Shown in pieces: positions 27,300-36,174 of a DNA stretch of 64,000 bases (the first letter of the stretch is position 1; the number at the start of each line of letters is the position of its first letter). This DNA comes from Desulfosporosinus metallidurans. GTDB lineage: Bacteria > Bacillota > Desulfitobacteriia > Desulfitobacteriales > Desulfitobacteriaceae. The translations under genes were made by a program, and so were the position numbers. Below the pieces are notes generated by a model. It was not told the origin of the DNA, searched no databases, and worked only from the letters and a program-made list of their open reading frames with translations. The stretch is taken from contig NZ_MLBF01000001.1 of NCBI RefSeq assembly GCF_001936615.1, positions 209,057 through 273,056 on the forward strand, written 5' to 3'.

Positions 27300-27896
27300 A
27301 TGGATTTTTTACAGTACCCACAACCTATGGCAGATCTCATTAGTAGCTTGGCTCGTCTACCGGGGATCGGCCCCAAGACGGCAGGACGGTTGGCTTTTTA
27401 CCTTCTTCAACAACCACAGGTTTCCGAGGATTTGGCTAAGGCTATTGTTGTGGCAAACCGGGATATTATGAAATGTTCAATTTGCTCAAACTTTACAGAT
27501 AGAGACCCCTGTGCACTTTGTCAAAATACCCAAAGAGATCAAACATCACTTTGCATTGTCGAGCATCCAAGAGATGTTGTGTCCTTGGAGAAAACTAGGG
27601 AATTCAAAGGGCTTTACCATGTGCTCCACGGTGTCCTCTCACCAATGGATGGAATTGGTCCAGAGCAGTTGACCGTCAATCAGCTTCTGAAACGATTAGA
27701 TGGAATAAAAGAAGTGGTCATGGCTCTAAATCCCACCGTAGAAGGGGAGGCAACGTCTTTATATTTGGCGCGTTTACTCAAACCCTTGGGAATCAAAGTA
27801 ACTCGCATTGCGCATGGCCTTCCTGTTGGTGGAGATCTGGAATATGCTGACGAAGTAACTATTGCTCGAGCTTTAGAAGGTCGAAGACAACTTTAA
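27300..27896 (+). CDS. recR: Recombination protein RecR
   Basis: Ring-forming repair protein acting with RecF/RecO. 198 residues. Helix-hairpin-helix ARLPGIGPKTAGRLAF (about residues 15-30), a C4 zinc finger CSICSNFTDRDPCALC (about 57-72) and the TOPRIM region CIVEHPRDVVSLE (about 83). Length normal. The start has a weak GTGATC upstream and is probably coupled to ybaB. Confidence 0.97.
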   Translation: MDFLQYPQPMADLISSLARLPGIGPKTAGRLAFYLLQQPQVSEDLAKAIVVANRDIMKCSICSNFTDRDPCALCQNTQRDQTSLCIVEHPRDVVSLEKTREFKGLYHVLHGVLSPMDGIGPEQLTVNQLLKRLDGIKEVVMALNPTVEGEATSLYLARLLKPLGIKVTRIAHGLPVGGDLEYADEVTIARALEGRRQL

Positions 27897-27942
27897 ATAA
27901 CTTCAAATCTCAATTACAATTTAAACGGTTATTTTATAAAGA

Positions 27943-27987
27943 GCATGTTCACTGTTGTTAGGGTTATATCAGTGAACATGCCTTTCT
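27943..27987 (+). terminator. Terminator after recR
   Basis: GCATGTTCACTG (27943-27954) and CAGTGAACATGC (27970-27981) form a perfect 12-bp stem followed by CTTTCTT. It separates recR from bofA. Confidence 0.8.
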
Positions 27988-28091
27988 TATTAAGTGGGCA
28001 ATTAGAGGTTTATTGACTAATTTAGAGTTCTTCTTTGTCCAGCGTGTGCATATTTATAGGACTAGCACTGACAGGACGAGGAGGAATATCC

Positions 28092-28346
28092 ATGACCCTG
28101 ATCTTTCTTGGTCTGCTAATTTTACTAATAGGCTTTGTTGTTCGTTCTACCCTTGGGAAGCCTAATTTATTTTTGAAGGTTATTATTCATATGTTAGGGG
28201 GAATTGTCGGACTCTGGTTGTTCGATTTTTTGCTTAGTATTTTGGGGTTTGCAATTCCCATTAATCTTTTTACGATCATCTTGGTCGGTTTCCTAGGGTT
28301 TCCAGGAGTTGTAGCTTTAGGCGTGCTCCAGTTTCTGGGAATCTAA
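28092..28346 (+). CDS. bofA: Pro-sigma-K processing inhibitor BofA family protein
   Basis: An 84-residue, almost wholly hydrophobic protein with about three membrane segments. BofA anchors and inhibits the SpoIVFB protease so that sigma-K is released only after a forespore signal. The ATG at 28092 has GAGGAGGA upstream; the open frame extends 19 codons earlier but without a ribosome site. Position just after recR matches Bacillus, supporting the assignment. Confidence 0.85.
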   Translation: MTLIFLGLLILLIGFVVRSTLGKPNLFLKVIIHMLGGIVGLWLFDFLLSILGFAIPINLFTIILVGFLGFPGVVALGVLQFLGI

Positions 28347-28777
28347 CATAGGTTAAATTATCCTACAGTTTTACTGCTGAGGAATTATTTTCAAGATACC
28401 TAACTATAAATTATTGACGAATGAAACAATTAAGGGGTATACTGCTTTATAGGGGGACTATTCGGGTCAGAACTGAAATAGTTCCCTTCTGTGTATTATT
28501 TTCTGGTCGGTAGGTTGCTCGATGTTAGAAATTAACAAATGAAGTGCGACAGAAATTTGACTATAATGTGAATTATGTTTTTTTTGTACAAACACTAAGG
28601 TTATGTTATGCTTACTTATATAAGTGAATTGGCTAGACGGTCAGACCGGATTTCTACAATTGTTTAATTTTTTCACAAGCTACTTTTACTTTTTCTTGGA
28701 CTTAGGGGTAGCGAGGGTTCGCCCTCCATAAAGCCTTTAAAGTTAGATTAATCACATAATTAGGAGGATACAATAAC
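28347..28777. other. Long leader region before the pyruvate:ferredoxin oxidoreductase gene
   Basis: 431 bases without a gene. A promoter candidate TTGACG (28414-28419) with TATACT (28438-28443), spacer 18, is followed at once by a hairpin: AGGGGGACTATT (about 28450-28461) with AATAGTTCCCTT (about 28483-28494), some G-T pairs. Further down is a TTGTAC/TATGCT pair near 28587 that could be a second promoter. The likely mRNA leader of about 320 bases suggests attenuation or another RNA-level control, which remains unproven. Confidence 0.4.
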
Positions 28778-31700
28778 ATGGCAAAAATGAAGACAATGGA
28801 TGGTAATGAAGCGGCCGCCCACGCGTCCTATGCGTTTACTGAAGTCGCCGCAATCTTCCCGATCACCCCTTCTTCGACGATGGCTGAATTAGTCGATGAG
28901 TGGGCTGCACATGGAAGGAAAAATGTATTTGGGCAAGCTGTAAAAGTCGTGGAGATGCAATCCGAGGCTGGTGCTGCCGGTGCGTTACACGGTTCCCTTC
29001 AGGCCGGAGCTTTAACGACCACTTATACAGCTTCACAAGGCTTACTTTTGATGATCCCTAATATGTATAAAATTGCGGGTGAGCTTCTGCCTTGCGTATT
29101 CCATGTCAGTGCTCGTGCCTTAGCAACCCATGCACTTTCAATTTTCGGTGATCATCAGGACGTAATGTCCGTGCGCGCAACGGGTTTTGCTGAGCTTTCT
29201 TCCCATAACGTACAAGAAGCATTAGACTTGGGCTTTATTGCTCACCTCGCATCGATAAAATCTCGCGTACCATTCCTTCATTTCTTTGATGGATTCCGTA
29301 CTTCACATGAAATCCAAAAAATTGAAGTCCCGGAGTATGAGGAAGTTGCTAAACTCTTAGATATGGAAGCAGTTCAAGCCTTCCGTGACCGTTCTTTGAA
29401 TCCGGAGCGTCCAGTTCTTCGCGGAACTGCTCAAAACCCCGATATCTATTTCCAAGGCCGTGAAGCGTCCAATGGTTTCTATTCTGTGATTCCTGACATG
29501 GTCGAACATTATATGCAAGAATATAAGAAACTCACTGGCCGTGAATATCATCCTTTCCAATATTATGGGGCTGAAGATGCCGAGTATGTCATTGTGGCCA
29601 TGGGCTCGATCTGTGACACGATTGAAGAAACCATAGACTATTTGGTTGCCCAAGGGGAAAAGGTTGGGGTCATTAAAGTTCATCTGTATCGTCCGTTTTC
29701 TAGTGATTACTTCTTTAAAGTTTTGCCACCCACTGTTAAGAAAATTGCTGTTCTTGACCGTACTAAAGAGCCTGGCGCCAAGGGTGAACCTCTTTATTTA
29801 GATATTAAGGATATTTTTTACACGAGCGATATTAAGCCAGTGATCGTCGGTGGTCGCTATGGTTTGGGATCGAAAGATACCACACCTTCCCAAGTTTTGG
29901 CTGTATACAAGAACCTCAAGGCGGAAAACCCGAAAAATGGCTTTACCGTCGGTATTGTGGATGACGTAACCCATACCTCCTTAGCTGAAGAAGAAATTAT
30001 TGATACTGCTCCAGAAGGGACTATTTCCTGTAAATTTTGGGGCCTTGGTTCAGATGGTACAGTCGGCGCAAATAAGCAAGCCATTAAGATTATTGGGGAT
30101 CACACGAAGCTCTTTGTACAAGCTTATTTTCAATACGATAGTAAAAAATCAGGCGGAATCACGGTTTCCCATCTTCGCTTTGGTAAAAAAGAAATTAAAT
30201 CGCCCTATTATGTTACGGGTACAAATTACATCGCTTGCTCTAACCAAACCTACGTTTACAAATATGACCTCTTAAAAGGTCTAAAGAAAAATGGTATCTT
30301 TGTCTTGAATTGCAATTGGAGTGTTGAAGAACTAGAAGAAAAACTTCCGGCTGACATGAAGCAATTCATTGCGAAAAACAATGTAAATTTCTACATTATT
30401 GATGCGATAGAGATTGCTGGTAAAATCGGCCTCCGTTCTCGTACTAACATGATCATGCAAGCCGCTTTCTTCAAGCTCGCTAACGTCATTCCTGTAGACG
30501 AGGCCATTGACTATCTAAAAGCTTCCGTCGTAAAATCCTATGGTAAAAAGGGCCAAAACATTGTAGATATGAACATCGCGGCGATTGATCTTGGTGTATC
30601 TTCCTTTGTTAAAGTGGAAGTGCCAGCGTCTTGGGCTGATGCAGACAATGCACAAGCACAAGCTGCTGCTGCAGTTGAAGAACCTCAATTTGTGAAAGAT
30701 ATTCTCCGTCCAGTGAACGCTATGGCAGGAGATGACCTGCCAGTTAGCACTTTCTTGGGCCGTGAAGATGGAACTTCACCGCTAGGAACGGCTGCTTTCG
30801 AAAAACGCGGTATTGCCGTCATCGTACCTGAGTGGCAAGTGGATAAATGTATCCAGTGTAACCAATGTTCTTATGTTTGCCCTCATGCAGCGATTCGTCC
30901 GTTCTTATTGAACGAAGAAGAAGTGAAAAACGCCCCGGAAACGTTCAACACTAAGAAGGCAAATGGTAAGGAGGCAACGGGTCTGCAATTCCGCGTTCAA
31001 GTAAGCCCGTTGGATTGCACTGGTTGCGGAAACTGTGCCGAAGTTTGCCCTGCTAAAGGGAAGGCCCTTATAATGGAACCTGCCTCTGAACAAATCGAAC
31101 GTCAAGCTGAGAACTGGGAGTATGCAGTTAGTCTGACAAACAAGAGCAAGCTCTTTGACGTGACTACGGTTAAAGCGAGTCAGTTTGCTCAGCCATTACT
31201 GGAGTTTAACGGCGCATGCCCAGGGTGTGGTGAGACAGCTTATGTTAAACTAATTACTCAGCTTTATGGTGATCGCATGATGATTGCTAACGCTACAGGC
31301 TGTAGTTCTATCTGGTCCGGAAGTGCTCCTTCAATTCCATACACCACTAACCAAGAAGGCAAAGGTCCCGCTTGGGCTAACTCCTTGTTTGAAGACAATG
31401 CTGAGTTTGGCTATGGTATGTACGTAGGGGTTCGTCAACAACGCGAGAAACTGGCTGATTTGATGAAGCAAGCACTTGAGCTGGAAATTAGTGCTGAGCT
31501 AAAAGAAGGGTTCCAAGAGTGGCTTAAGGGTTCAGATGATGCCGACGCCTCCAAAGCTGCATCTATTAAGATCCTTGCCGGTCTTCAAGCGTACGCAGGG
31601 GATAATGAAGTTCTTGCAGAGATTTCTGCTAAGAAAGATCATCTTGTTAAAAAATCCCAGTGGATCATCGGTGGAGATGGTTGGGCATATGATATTGGAT

Positions 31701-32308
31701 TTGGAGGATTAGACCACGTCTTAGCCTCTGGAGATGATGTCAACGTGCTTGTGGTTGATACGGAGGTTTACTCTAATACCGGCGGACAATCTTCGAAATC
31801 AACTCCTAGCGCTGCAGTTGCCAAATTTGCAGCTTCTGGCAAGAAGATTCGCAAAAAAGACTTGGGCGTTATGGCTATGAGTTACGGTTATGTTTATGTC
31901 GCGCAAATTGCTTTGGGTGCAGACATGGCCCAAACGCTTAAAGTTATGAAAGAAGCGGAAGCTTATAAAGGACCTTCTTTGATTATTGCTTACGCTCCAT
32001 GTATCAACCATGGTCTCAAGTCGGGTATGACTAAGAGTGTACAAGAGGCGAAGAAAGCAGTTGATTCCGGCTACTGGCATCTTTATCGCTTCAACCCAGA
32101 ACTTGCAGATCAAGGAAATAATCCATTTAGCCTTGATTCCAAAGAGCCGACTTCGTCCTTCCGTGAATTCATCATGGGAGAAGTTCGTTATTCTTCCTTG
32201 TTGAACACTTTCCCGGAAAGTGCAGAGGAACTTTTTGTGGGCGCTGAGAAGTACGCGAAAATTCGCTATGAGTCCTATAAACGTCTCGCTGACCAAAAGT
32301 GGGACTAG
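28778..32308 (+). CDS. nifJ: Pyruvate:ferredoxin (flavodoxin) oxidoreductase, single-chain
   Basis: Converts pyruvate and CoA to acetyl-CoA and CO2, reducing ferredoxin; central to anaerobic carbon metabolism. 1176 residues with all domains fused: N-terminal pyrimidine-binding domain (AAAHASYAFTEVAAIFPITPSS), gamma-type domain (near 420-620), two ferredoxin-type 4Fe-4S motifs CIQCNQCSYVCP (about 690) and CTGCGNCAEVCP (about 747), then the thiamine diphosphate domain with CPGCGE (about 814), GDGWAYDIGFGG (about 966) and NTGGQSSKSTP. GGAGG lies before the ATG. Monocistronic, with a strong terminator. 2-oxoacid specificity is inferred from the family. Confidence 0.96.
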   Translation: MAKMKTMDGNEAAAHASYAFTEVAAIFPITPSSTMAELVDEWAAHGRKNVFGQAVKVVEMQSEAGAAGALHGSLQAGALTTTYTASQGLLLMIPNMYKIAGELLPCVFHVSARALATHALSIFGDHQDVMSVRATGFAELSSHNVQEALDLGFIAHLASIKSRVPFLHFFDGFRTSHEIQKIEVPEYEEVAKLLDMEAVQAFRDRSLNPERPVLRGTAQNPDIYFQGREASNGFYSVIPDMVEHYMQEYKKLTGREYHPFQYYGAEDAEYVIVAMGSICDTIEETIDYLVAQGEKVGVIKVHLYRPFSSDYFFKVLPPTVKKIAVLDRTKEPGAKGEPLYLDIKDIFYTSDIKPVIVGGRYGLGSKDTTPSQVLAVYKNLKAENPKNGFTVGIVDDVTHTSLAEEEIIDTAPEGTISCKFWGLGSDGTVGANKQAIKIIGDHTKLFVQAYFQYDSKKSGGITVSHLRFGKKEIKSPYYVTGTNYIACSNQTYVYKYDLLKGLKKNGIFVLNCNWSVEELEEKLPADMKQFIAKNNVNFYIIDAIEIAGKIGLRSRTNMIMQAAFFKLANVIPVDEAIDYLKASVVKSYGKKGQNIVDMNIAAIDLGVSSFVKVEVPASWADADNAQAQAAAAVEEPQFVKDILRPVNAMAGDDLPVSTFLGREDGTSPLGTAAFEKRGIAVIVPEWQVDKCIQCNQCSYVCPHAAIRPFLLNEEEVKNAPETFNTKKANGKEATGLQFRVQVSPLDCTGCGNCAEVCPAKGKALIMEPASEQIERQAENWEYAVSLTNKSKLFDVTTVKASQFAQPLLEFNGACPGCGETAYVKLITQLYGDRMMIANATGCSSIWSGSAPSIPYTTNQEGKGPAWANSLFEDNAEFGYGMYVGVRQQREKLADLMKQALELEISAELKEGFQEWLKGSDDADASKAASIKILAGLQAYAGDNEVLAEISAKKDHLVKKSQWIIGGDGWAYDIGFGGLDHVLASGDDVNVLVVDTEVYSNTGGQSSKSTPSAAVAKFAASGKKIRKKDLGVMAMSYGYVYVAQIALGADMAQTLKVMKEAEAYKGPSLIIAYAPCINHGLKSGMTKSVQEAKKAVDSGYWHLYRFNPELADQGNNPFSLDSKEPTSSFREFIMGEVRYSSLLNTFPESAEELFVGAEKYAKIRYESYKRLADQKWD

Positions 32309-32344
32309 AGATAGAATCGAATCGTTTCATTCTTCATTGATCTG

Positions 32345-32372
32345 AAAGAGCAGGGTTACCTGCTCTTTTTTT
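32345..32372 (+). terminator. Terminator after nifJ
   Basis: AAAGAGCAGG-GTTA-CCTGCTCTTT followed by a T-run: a compact, strong intrinsic terminator. Confidence 0.9.
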
Positions 32373-32490
32373 CTTGGGTTCCCCTTTAATTGTATATGAG
32401 GGTAGACTAGAGGAAAATACAAAGAAAATCTCCTCCAATTTCCTAAAATGTTCGAAAGAACTCAGGGCAGGGTATATCAAAAGTACGCAT

Positions 32491-32516
32491 GGGGAACTAT
32501 TTAACAGTAGTTCCCC
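32491..32516. repeat. Hairpin before the P-loop gene
   Basis: GGGGAACTA (32491-32499) and TAGTTCCCC (32508-32516) form a perfect 9-bp stem, followed by AAACTTTATTTT. It resembles the hairpin at 28450-28494 upstream of nifJ, which shares the word TAGTTCCC. It could be a terminator/attenuator for the downstream operon. Confidence 0.5.
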
Positions 32517-32528
32517 AAACTTTATTTT

Positions 32529-33242
32529 ATGAGTCCATGGATTTACAACTTAACACAAAGAGGTGAGACTCTGAAAAGAATAGTCGAAGCATATGTAGGG
32601 GAATATGCCAGTGGAAAAAGTGAATGTGCAGTGAACCGTGCACTAGAGTTGTTACCCTTGCCAAGTGTCCAACATCCAATTACTTTAGTAGATTTAGATA
32701 CCGTCGAACCAACCTATACCTTGCGTCCAATTCGAGAGGAACTTATAGGGCTTGGACTCGATGTTGTGGCATGGTCAACCGCCGAAACGACGGGATTGGG
32801 AGAAGCTGGATCTGTAATTCGTCCGGAGATGCGTTGGGTTCTCAAGCGCCCTGGCAGTCTTATCCTTGATATTGGCTATGGCGTGCAAGGGGCTAAAACT
32901 TTGAATATCATCGAAGGAGCTTGGGATGACCAAGACCTCAAGATTCTGGCAGTCCTCAATCTTGGGCGTCCATTAACAGGATCGTATGAAGATATGCTGG
33001 ATTATGTCCGAGAACTGGGGCCGATACACGGACTGATTAATAACTCCCATTTAGGGGAGGAAACAACGGTTTCCTTTATCCAAGAAGGGGCTCGGGTTGT
33101 GTCTGAAGTTGGAGAAGTGCTACATATTCCAGTTGTCGCCACGACAGCGGATGAGAAGTTGCGTGATAAATTAGGTTCTAGTGATGGGTTGGGGCACCCT
33201 GTGCGTTATTTGACACGCTTTATGCCCCATGCCTTTTGGTAA
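32529..33242 (+). CDS. P-loop (MinD/CobQ-like) NTPase of unknown function beside a 2-oxoacid oxidoreductase operon
   Basis: 237 residues. Walker A GEYASGKSE near residues 24-32, an Asp-rich LVDLDTVEP strand that could be the switch/Walker A-prime partner, ILDIGYGVQG, and GLINNSHLGEET near 170, as in deviant P-loop ATPases. The ATG at 32529 lacks a ribosome site. AGAGGTGAG precedes a CTG at 32571 that would give MKRIVEAYVGEYASGKS, a typical N-terminus for this fold, so a non-standard CTG start is possible. It lies 57 bases before the oxidoreductase genes on the same strand, suggesting maturation or regulation of that enzyme. I do not recognise a named family. Confidence 0.8.
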   Translation: MSPWIYNLTQRGETLKRIVEAYVGEYASGKSECAVNRALELLPLPSVQHPITLVDLDTVEPTYTLRPIREELIGLGLDVVAWSTAETTGLGEAGSVIRPEMRWVLKRPGSLILDIGYGVQGAKTLNIIEGAWDDQDLKILAVLNLGRPLTGSYEDMLDYVRELGPIHGLINNSHLGEETTVSFIQEGARVVSEVGEVLHIPVVATTADEKLRDKLGSSDGLGHPVRYLTRFMPHAFW

Positions 33243-33299
33243 TAGGGGTTTCAACCCTTTTGCATTTGCTTTAAAAACTTAGGAGGTGTAAAACTAAAT

Positions 33300-34385
33300 A
33301 TGGCAGGAAAACCAATTGAGGGTGAAAAACGGGCATTTATGACCGGTAATGAAGTTTGTTCTTGGGCTGCACTTGCTGCTCAAGCAGACATCATGTATGG
33401 TTATCCGATCACGCCCCAAAATGAAATTATGCATTATTGGACTCGTCTAGCCCCTAAATATGATAAGAGGTTCTTACAGACCGAAGATGAACTCTCGGCT
33501 GGTTTTACAACGGTAGGAGGGGTGTTATCCGGAGCCAGAGCATTTACCGCGACGGGTGGACCAGGAAACGTCCTAATGCAAGAGCCTATCTCCATGGCAG
33601 AAATGATGCGGGTCCCGACCGTGATGGTGATTCAACAGCGAGGGGGCCCATCCACAGCGACTGTAATCTACTCTCAGCAGGAGGTTAATCTGACAACCTA
33701 TGGTGGAAATGGAGAAGGTCATCGTATCGTTTACTCAACAGCCACACATCAAGATCTTTTTGACTATACGATTAAATCGTTTAATATGGCTTGGAAATAT
33801 CGCTTTCCAACCTTCGTGTTAGGGGATGGTTACCAAGCTAAAATGCGTGAATCCTTAACGATTTATGATCCGGAGTTTAGAGGAATCAAAATGGTTCCGT
33901 CTGAGCCTTTAGTTGGACAACCTGGTATGCCCGGTGTGGAGAGGGATCCTTCTCTTTTGCGCAATACGTATAACACGGAAGAAGAACTTTATGCCGTCAT
34001 TAAACAGTATCAGAAAGATTACGACGAAATGGCTCCTCAAATTGTTGAGCATGAGGAATTTGACTGCCAAGATGCCGATGTGATCGTGCTGACGCACGGG
34101 GTGGTGAGTCGGTCAGCCAAAATGGCAGTCCGAGAACTTCGGGCAGAGGGTCTCAAAGTTGGGTACTTCCGACCGATCACCTTGCGTCCCTTTCCAACCG
34201 AAGCTCTGAAGAAGGCAATCTCCTCGGCAAAACGCATTTTCTTGGCAGAGTCTGCTGAGGGACAATTCTACCGTCTCGTAAGGCAAAGCATTTACGGTGA
34301 AACCGTGCCAATGGATACCCTGTTTAAACCGGGGGTCGGGATTACGAGCGAGGAATTGATCGAGAGACTAAGAACCTTTTTTTAG
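33300..34385 (+). CDS. 2-oxoacid:ferredoxin oxidoreductase, alpha subunit
   Basis: 361 residues, the pyrimidine-binding plus C-terminal transketolase-like domains of KorA/VorB-type enzymes. Typical segments: MTGNEVCSWAALAAQADIMYGYPITPQNE, ATGGPGNVLMQEPI, QQRGGPSTATV and the C-terminal VGYFRPITLRPFPTEAL. GGAGGTG lies upstream. With beta, gamma and ferredoxin subunits directly following, this forms a four-subunit enzyme oxidising a 2-oxoacid (2-oxoglutarate, branched-chain or aromatic) to an acyl-CoA. Sequence does not settle the substrate. Confidence 0.93.
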   Translation: MAGKPIEGEKRAFMTGNEVCSWAALAAQADIMYGYPITPQNEIMHYWTRLAPKYDKRFLQTEDELSAGFTTVGGVLSGARAFTATGGPGNVLMQEPISMAEMMRVPTVMVIQQRGGPSTATVIYSQQEVNLTTYGGNGEGHRIVYSTATHQDLFDYTIKSFNMAWKYRFPTFVLGDGYQAKMRESLTIYDPEFRGIKMVPSEPLVGQPGMPGVERDPSLLRNTYNTEEELYAVIKQYQKDYDEMAPQIVEHEEFDCQDADVIVLTHGVVSRSAKMAVRELRAEGLKVGYFRPITLRPFPTEALKKAISSAKRIFLAESAEGQFYRLVRQSIYGETVPMDTLFKPGVGITSEELIERLRTFF

Positions 34386-34412
34386 GATGACTGACGGAAG
34401 GAGGTATTTGTT

Positions 34413-35162
34413 GTGACTGTTGAATTAAATATGCCAAACTCATGGAGACAAGAAACGAAACCCCATAAATTCTGCCCCGGTTGCGGACATGGCCTAGTTT
34501 TAAAGGCCCTTGGACAAGCAATTGACGAACTTGGGATTCAAGATAAGGTGGTTTTTGGGTGTGATATCGGCTGTTCCCTCTTGGCGTGGGACTTTTTTAA
34601 CTGCGACACAGTTCAAACTCACCACGGACGGACAACTCCAGTCATCACTGGGGTTAAGCGTGCACGTCCAGATCGTGTGGGCATTGCCTATATGGGTGAC
34701 GGCGGTGGTTATGCAATTGGATCTCAACACTTGGTTAACGCTGCCATGCGAAACGAGAAAATAACGGTAATACTTGTAAATAACGCCAATTATGGTATGA
34801 CTGGTGGCCAAATGGCTCCGACCACACTACCCGGTATGAAAACTGAGACAACTCCGTATGGTCGTGATCCGGAAATGACGGGTTACCCGATGCAAGGGCC
34901 GGAAATGGTCGCTGCCATTGTTCGTGAAGGGGGCTATGTTGCGCGTGGTTCGATTGCTAATGTTCGTCAGGTAAAAACCTTTGTTAAGCGGGCACTGGAA
35001 AACCAATTGGCTGGTAACGGGTTCTCGTTCGTAGAGATCCTGTCCTCATGCCCAACCAACTGGAGTACGAACGCCAAGGACACCTGGAATTTCGTAGAGC
35101 AGGAAATGCCCAAATTCTTTAAAGTCGGCGAACTCAAGGTTCCCGCGAAGAAGGAGGAGTAG
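34413..35162 (+). CDS. 2-oxoacid:ferredoxin oxidoreductase, beta (thiamine diphosphate) subunit
   Basis: 249 residues. CPGCGHGLVLKAL near the start (about 22) binds the cluster-proximal region, and GDGGGYAIGSQHLVNAA with VNNANYGMTGGQM (about 95-135) is the thiamine diphosphate/Mg motif. GTG start with GGAGG 9 bases upstream. Lacks an Fe-S cluster of its own, so it depends on the small ferredoxin subunit at the end of the operon. Five bases separate it from the gamma subunit. Confidence 0.93.
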   Translation: MTVELNMPNSWRQETKPHKFCPGCGHGLVLKALGQAIDELGIQDKVVFGCDIGCSLLAWDFFNCDTVQTHHGRTTPVITGVKRARPDRVGIAYMGDGGGYAIGSQHLVNAAMRNEKITVILVNNANYGMTGGQMAPTTLPGMKTETTPYGRDPEMTGYPMQGPEMVAAIVREGGYVARGSIANVRQVKTFVKRALENQLAGNGFSFVEILSSCPTNWSTNAKDTWNFVEQEMPKFFKVGELKVPAKKEE

Positions 35163-35166
35163 TTCA

Positions 35167-35742
35167 ATGGCAAATGTCATTAAAATTGCTTTAGCAGGCG
35201 AAGGCGGCCAAGGGGTACAATCTGTGGCTCAAATCATGACCAATGCTGCTAATGATGCGGGAAAAGAGGCCCTCTATATTCCAAACTTCGGCGTGGAACA
35301 ACGTGGCGGTGTTTCCATTGCGTTTTGTCAGATTTCGGATGAGAAAATTGGAGCTCCAAAATTCGAAACAGGAGATATTGTTATTGCATTGAGTGATCGT
35401 GCCGTCGTTCGTTGTCAACAGTATGTCGGTCCTGGTACGATCTTTGTCTACGAGGCTTCAATCGAAGGGGTTGACGAGTTCCTACCGAAGAATGCCAAAA
35501 AGGTTCTGGCTATTCCGGCTTTGAAAATTGCCAAGGAAGAACTTCATCCGCGTGTCTTTAACGTCATCATCTTGGGAGCAACCCTCAAAGCCACTAATAT
35601 AATGAGCATGGATGATGCTAAAAGCGCTTTGGAAAAAAAATTAGGGTATAAATTTGAGCAAAATCCAAAGCTCCGTGAGCTAAACTTCAAAGCACTTGAG
35701 CGTGGTGCTGAGATTATCGAACAGCTCTTAGCGAGCAAGTGA
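35167..35742 (+). CDS. 2-oxoacid:ferredoxin oxidoreductase, gamma subunit
   Basis: 191 residues with the gamma-domain fold: ALAGEGGQGVQSVAQIMTNAA at the N-terminus and PNFGVEQRGGVSIAFCQIS near residue 40. It closes the active site and contacts CoA in this enzyme family. AAGGAGGAG lies inside the end of the beta gene. Confidence 0.93.
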   Translation: MANVIKIALAGEGGQGVQSVAQIMTNAANDAGKEALYIPNFGVEQRGGVSIAFCQISDEKIGAPKFETGDIVIALSDRAVVRCQQYVGPGTIFVYEASIEGVDEFLPKNAKKVLAIPALKIAKEELHPRVFNVIILGATLKATNIMSMDDAKSALEKKLGYKFEQNPKLRELNFKALERGAEIIEQLLASK

Positions 35743-35781
35743 TGTATTATAAGATGCCACTGAGAAAGGAGGGACCCCCCT

Positions 35782-36039
35782 GTGTCCTTAAAGGATAACG
35801 CCATCACGATCGACGGACCCAAAGCCGAATGGACTATTTTCCCTCACCTTTGCAAGGGTTGTGGTTTATGCATCGAGAAATGCCCGGTAAAAACCTTGGA
35901 ATGGTCTGATAAACTGGGTGTTTATGGAACCCCAGCACCACACGTGAAAGAAGAAATCCCTTGTATCGCCTGCAACATGTGCGAACTCGTTTGCCCGGAT
36001 GCTGCGATTAAGGTTATTAAAAAAGACGTGCGAAAATAA
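35782..36039 (+). CDS. Ferredoxin-type delta subunit of the 2-oxoacid oxidoreductase
   Basis: 85 residues with two 4Fe-4S motifs: CKGCGLCIEKCP (about residues 23-34) and CIACNMCELVCP (about 63-74). It passes electrons from the thiamine centre to ferredoxin. GTG start with AAAGGAGGG upstream. Last gene of the operon, followed by a terminator. Gene order alpha-beta-gamma-delta differs from systems with delta first. Confidence 0.92.
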   Translation: MSLKDNAITIDGPKAEWTIFPHLCKGCGLCIEKCPVKTLEWSDKLGVYGTPAPHVKEEIPCIACNMCELVCPDAAIKVIKKDVRK

Positions 36040-36074
36040 GTGATTTTCATGGGGTGTCCTTGGAATGAACGAAG

Positions 36075-36113
36075 AAAAGAACTGCCGAAATTTGACGGCA
36101 GTTCTTTTCTTTG
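36075..36113 (+). terminator. Terminator after the 2-oxoacid oxidoreductase operon
   Basis: AAAAGAACTGCCG (36075-36087) and CGGCAGTTCTTTT (36096-36108) form a 13-bp stem ending in T-rich sequence. Confidence 0.85.
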
Positions 36114-36174
36114 TAACATAGGTGAACATTGTGATTTGATGAAGAATAATATGAGCAAAAGAAGATAGAAAGGG

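Noticed and set aside
28661..28680. Rex (NADH sensor) operator in the nifJ leader
   Set aside because: TTGTTTAATTTTTTCACAA has the right ends, but the half-sites are out of register with the 18-bp consensus.
31799..32296. 165-codon minus-strand open frame inside nifJ
   Set aside because: Overlaps the conserved thiamine domain of pyruvate:ferredoxin oxidoreductase, and has no family features.
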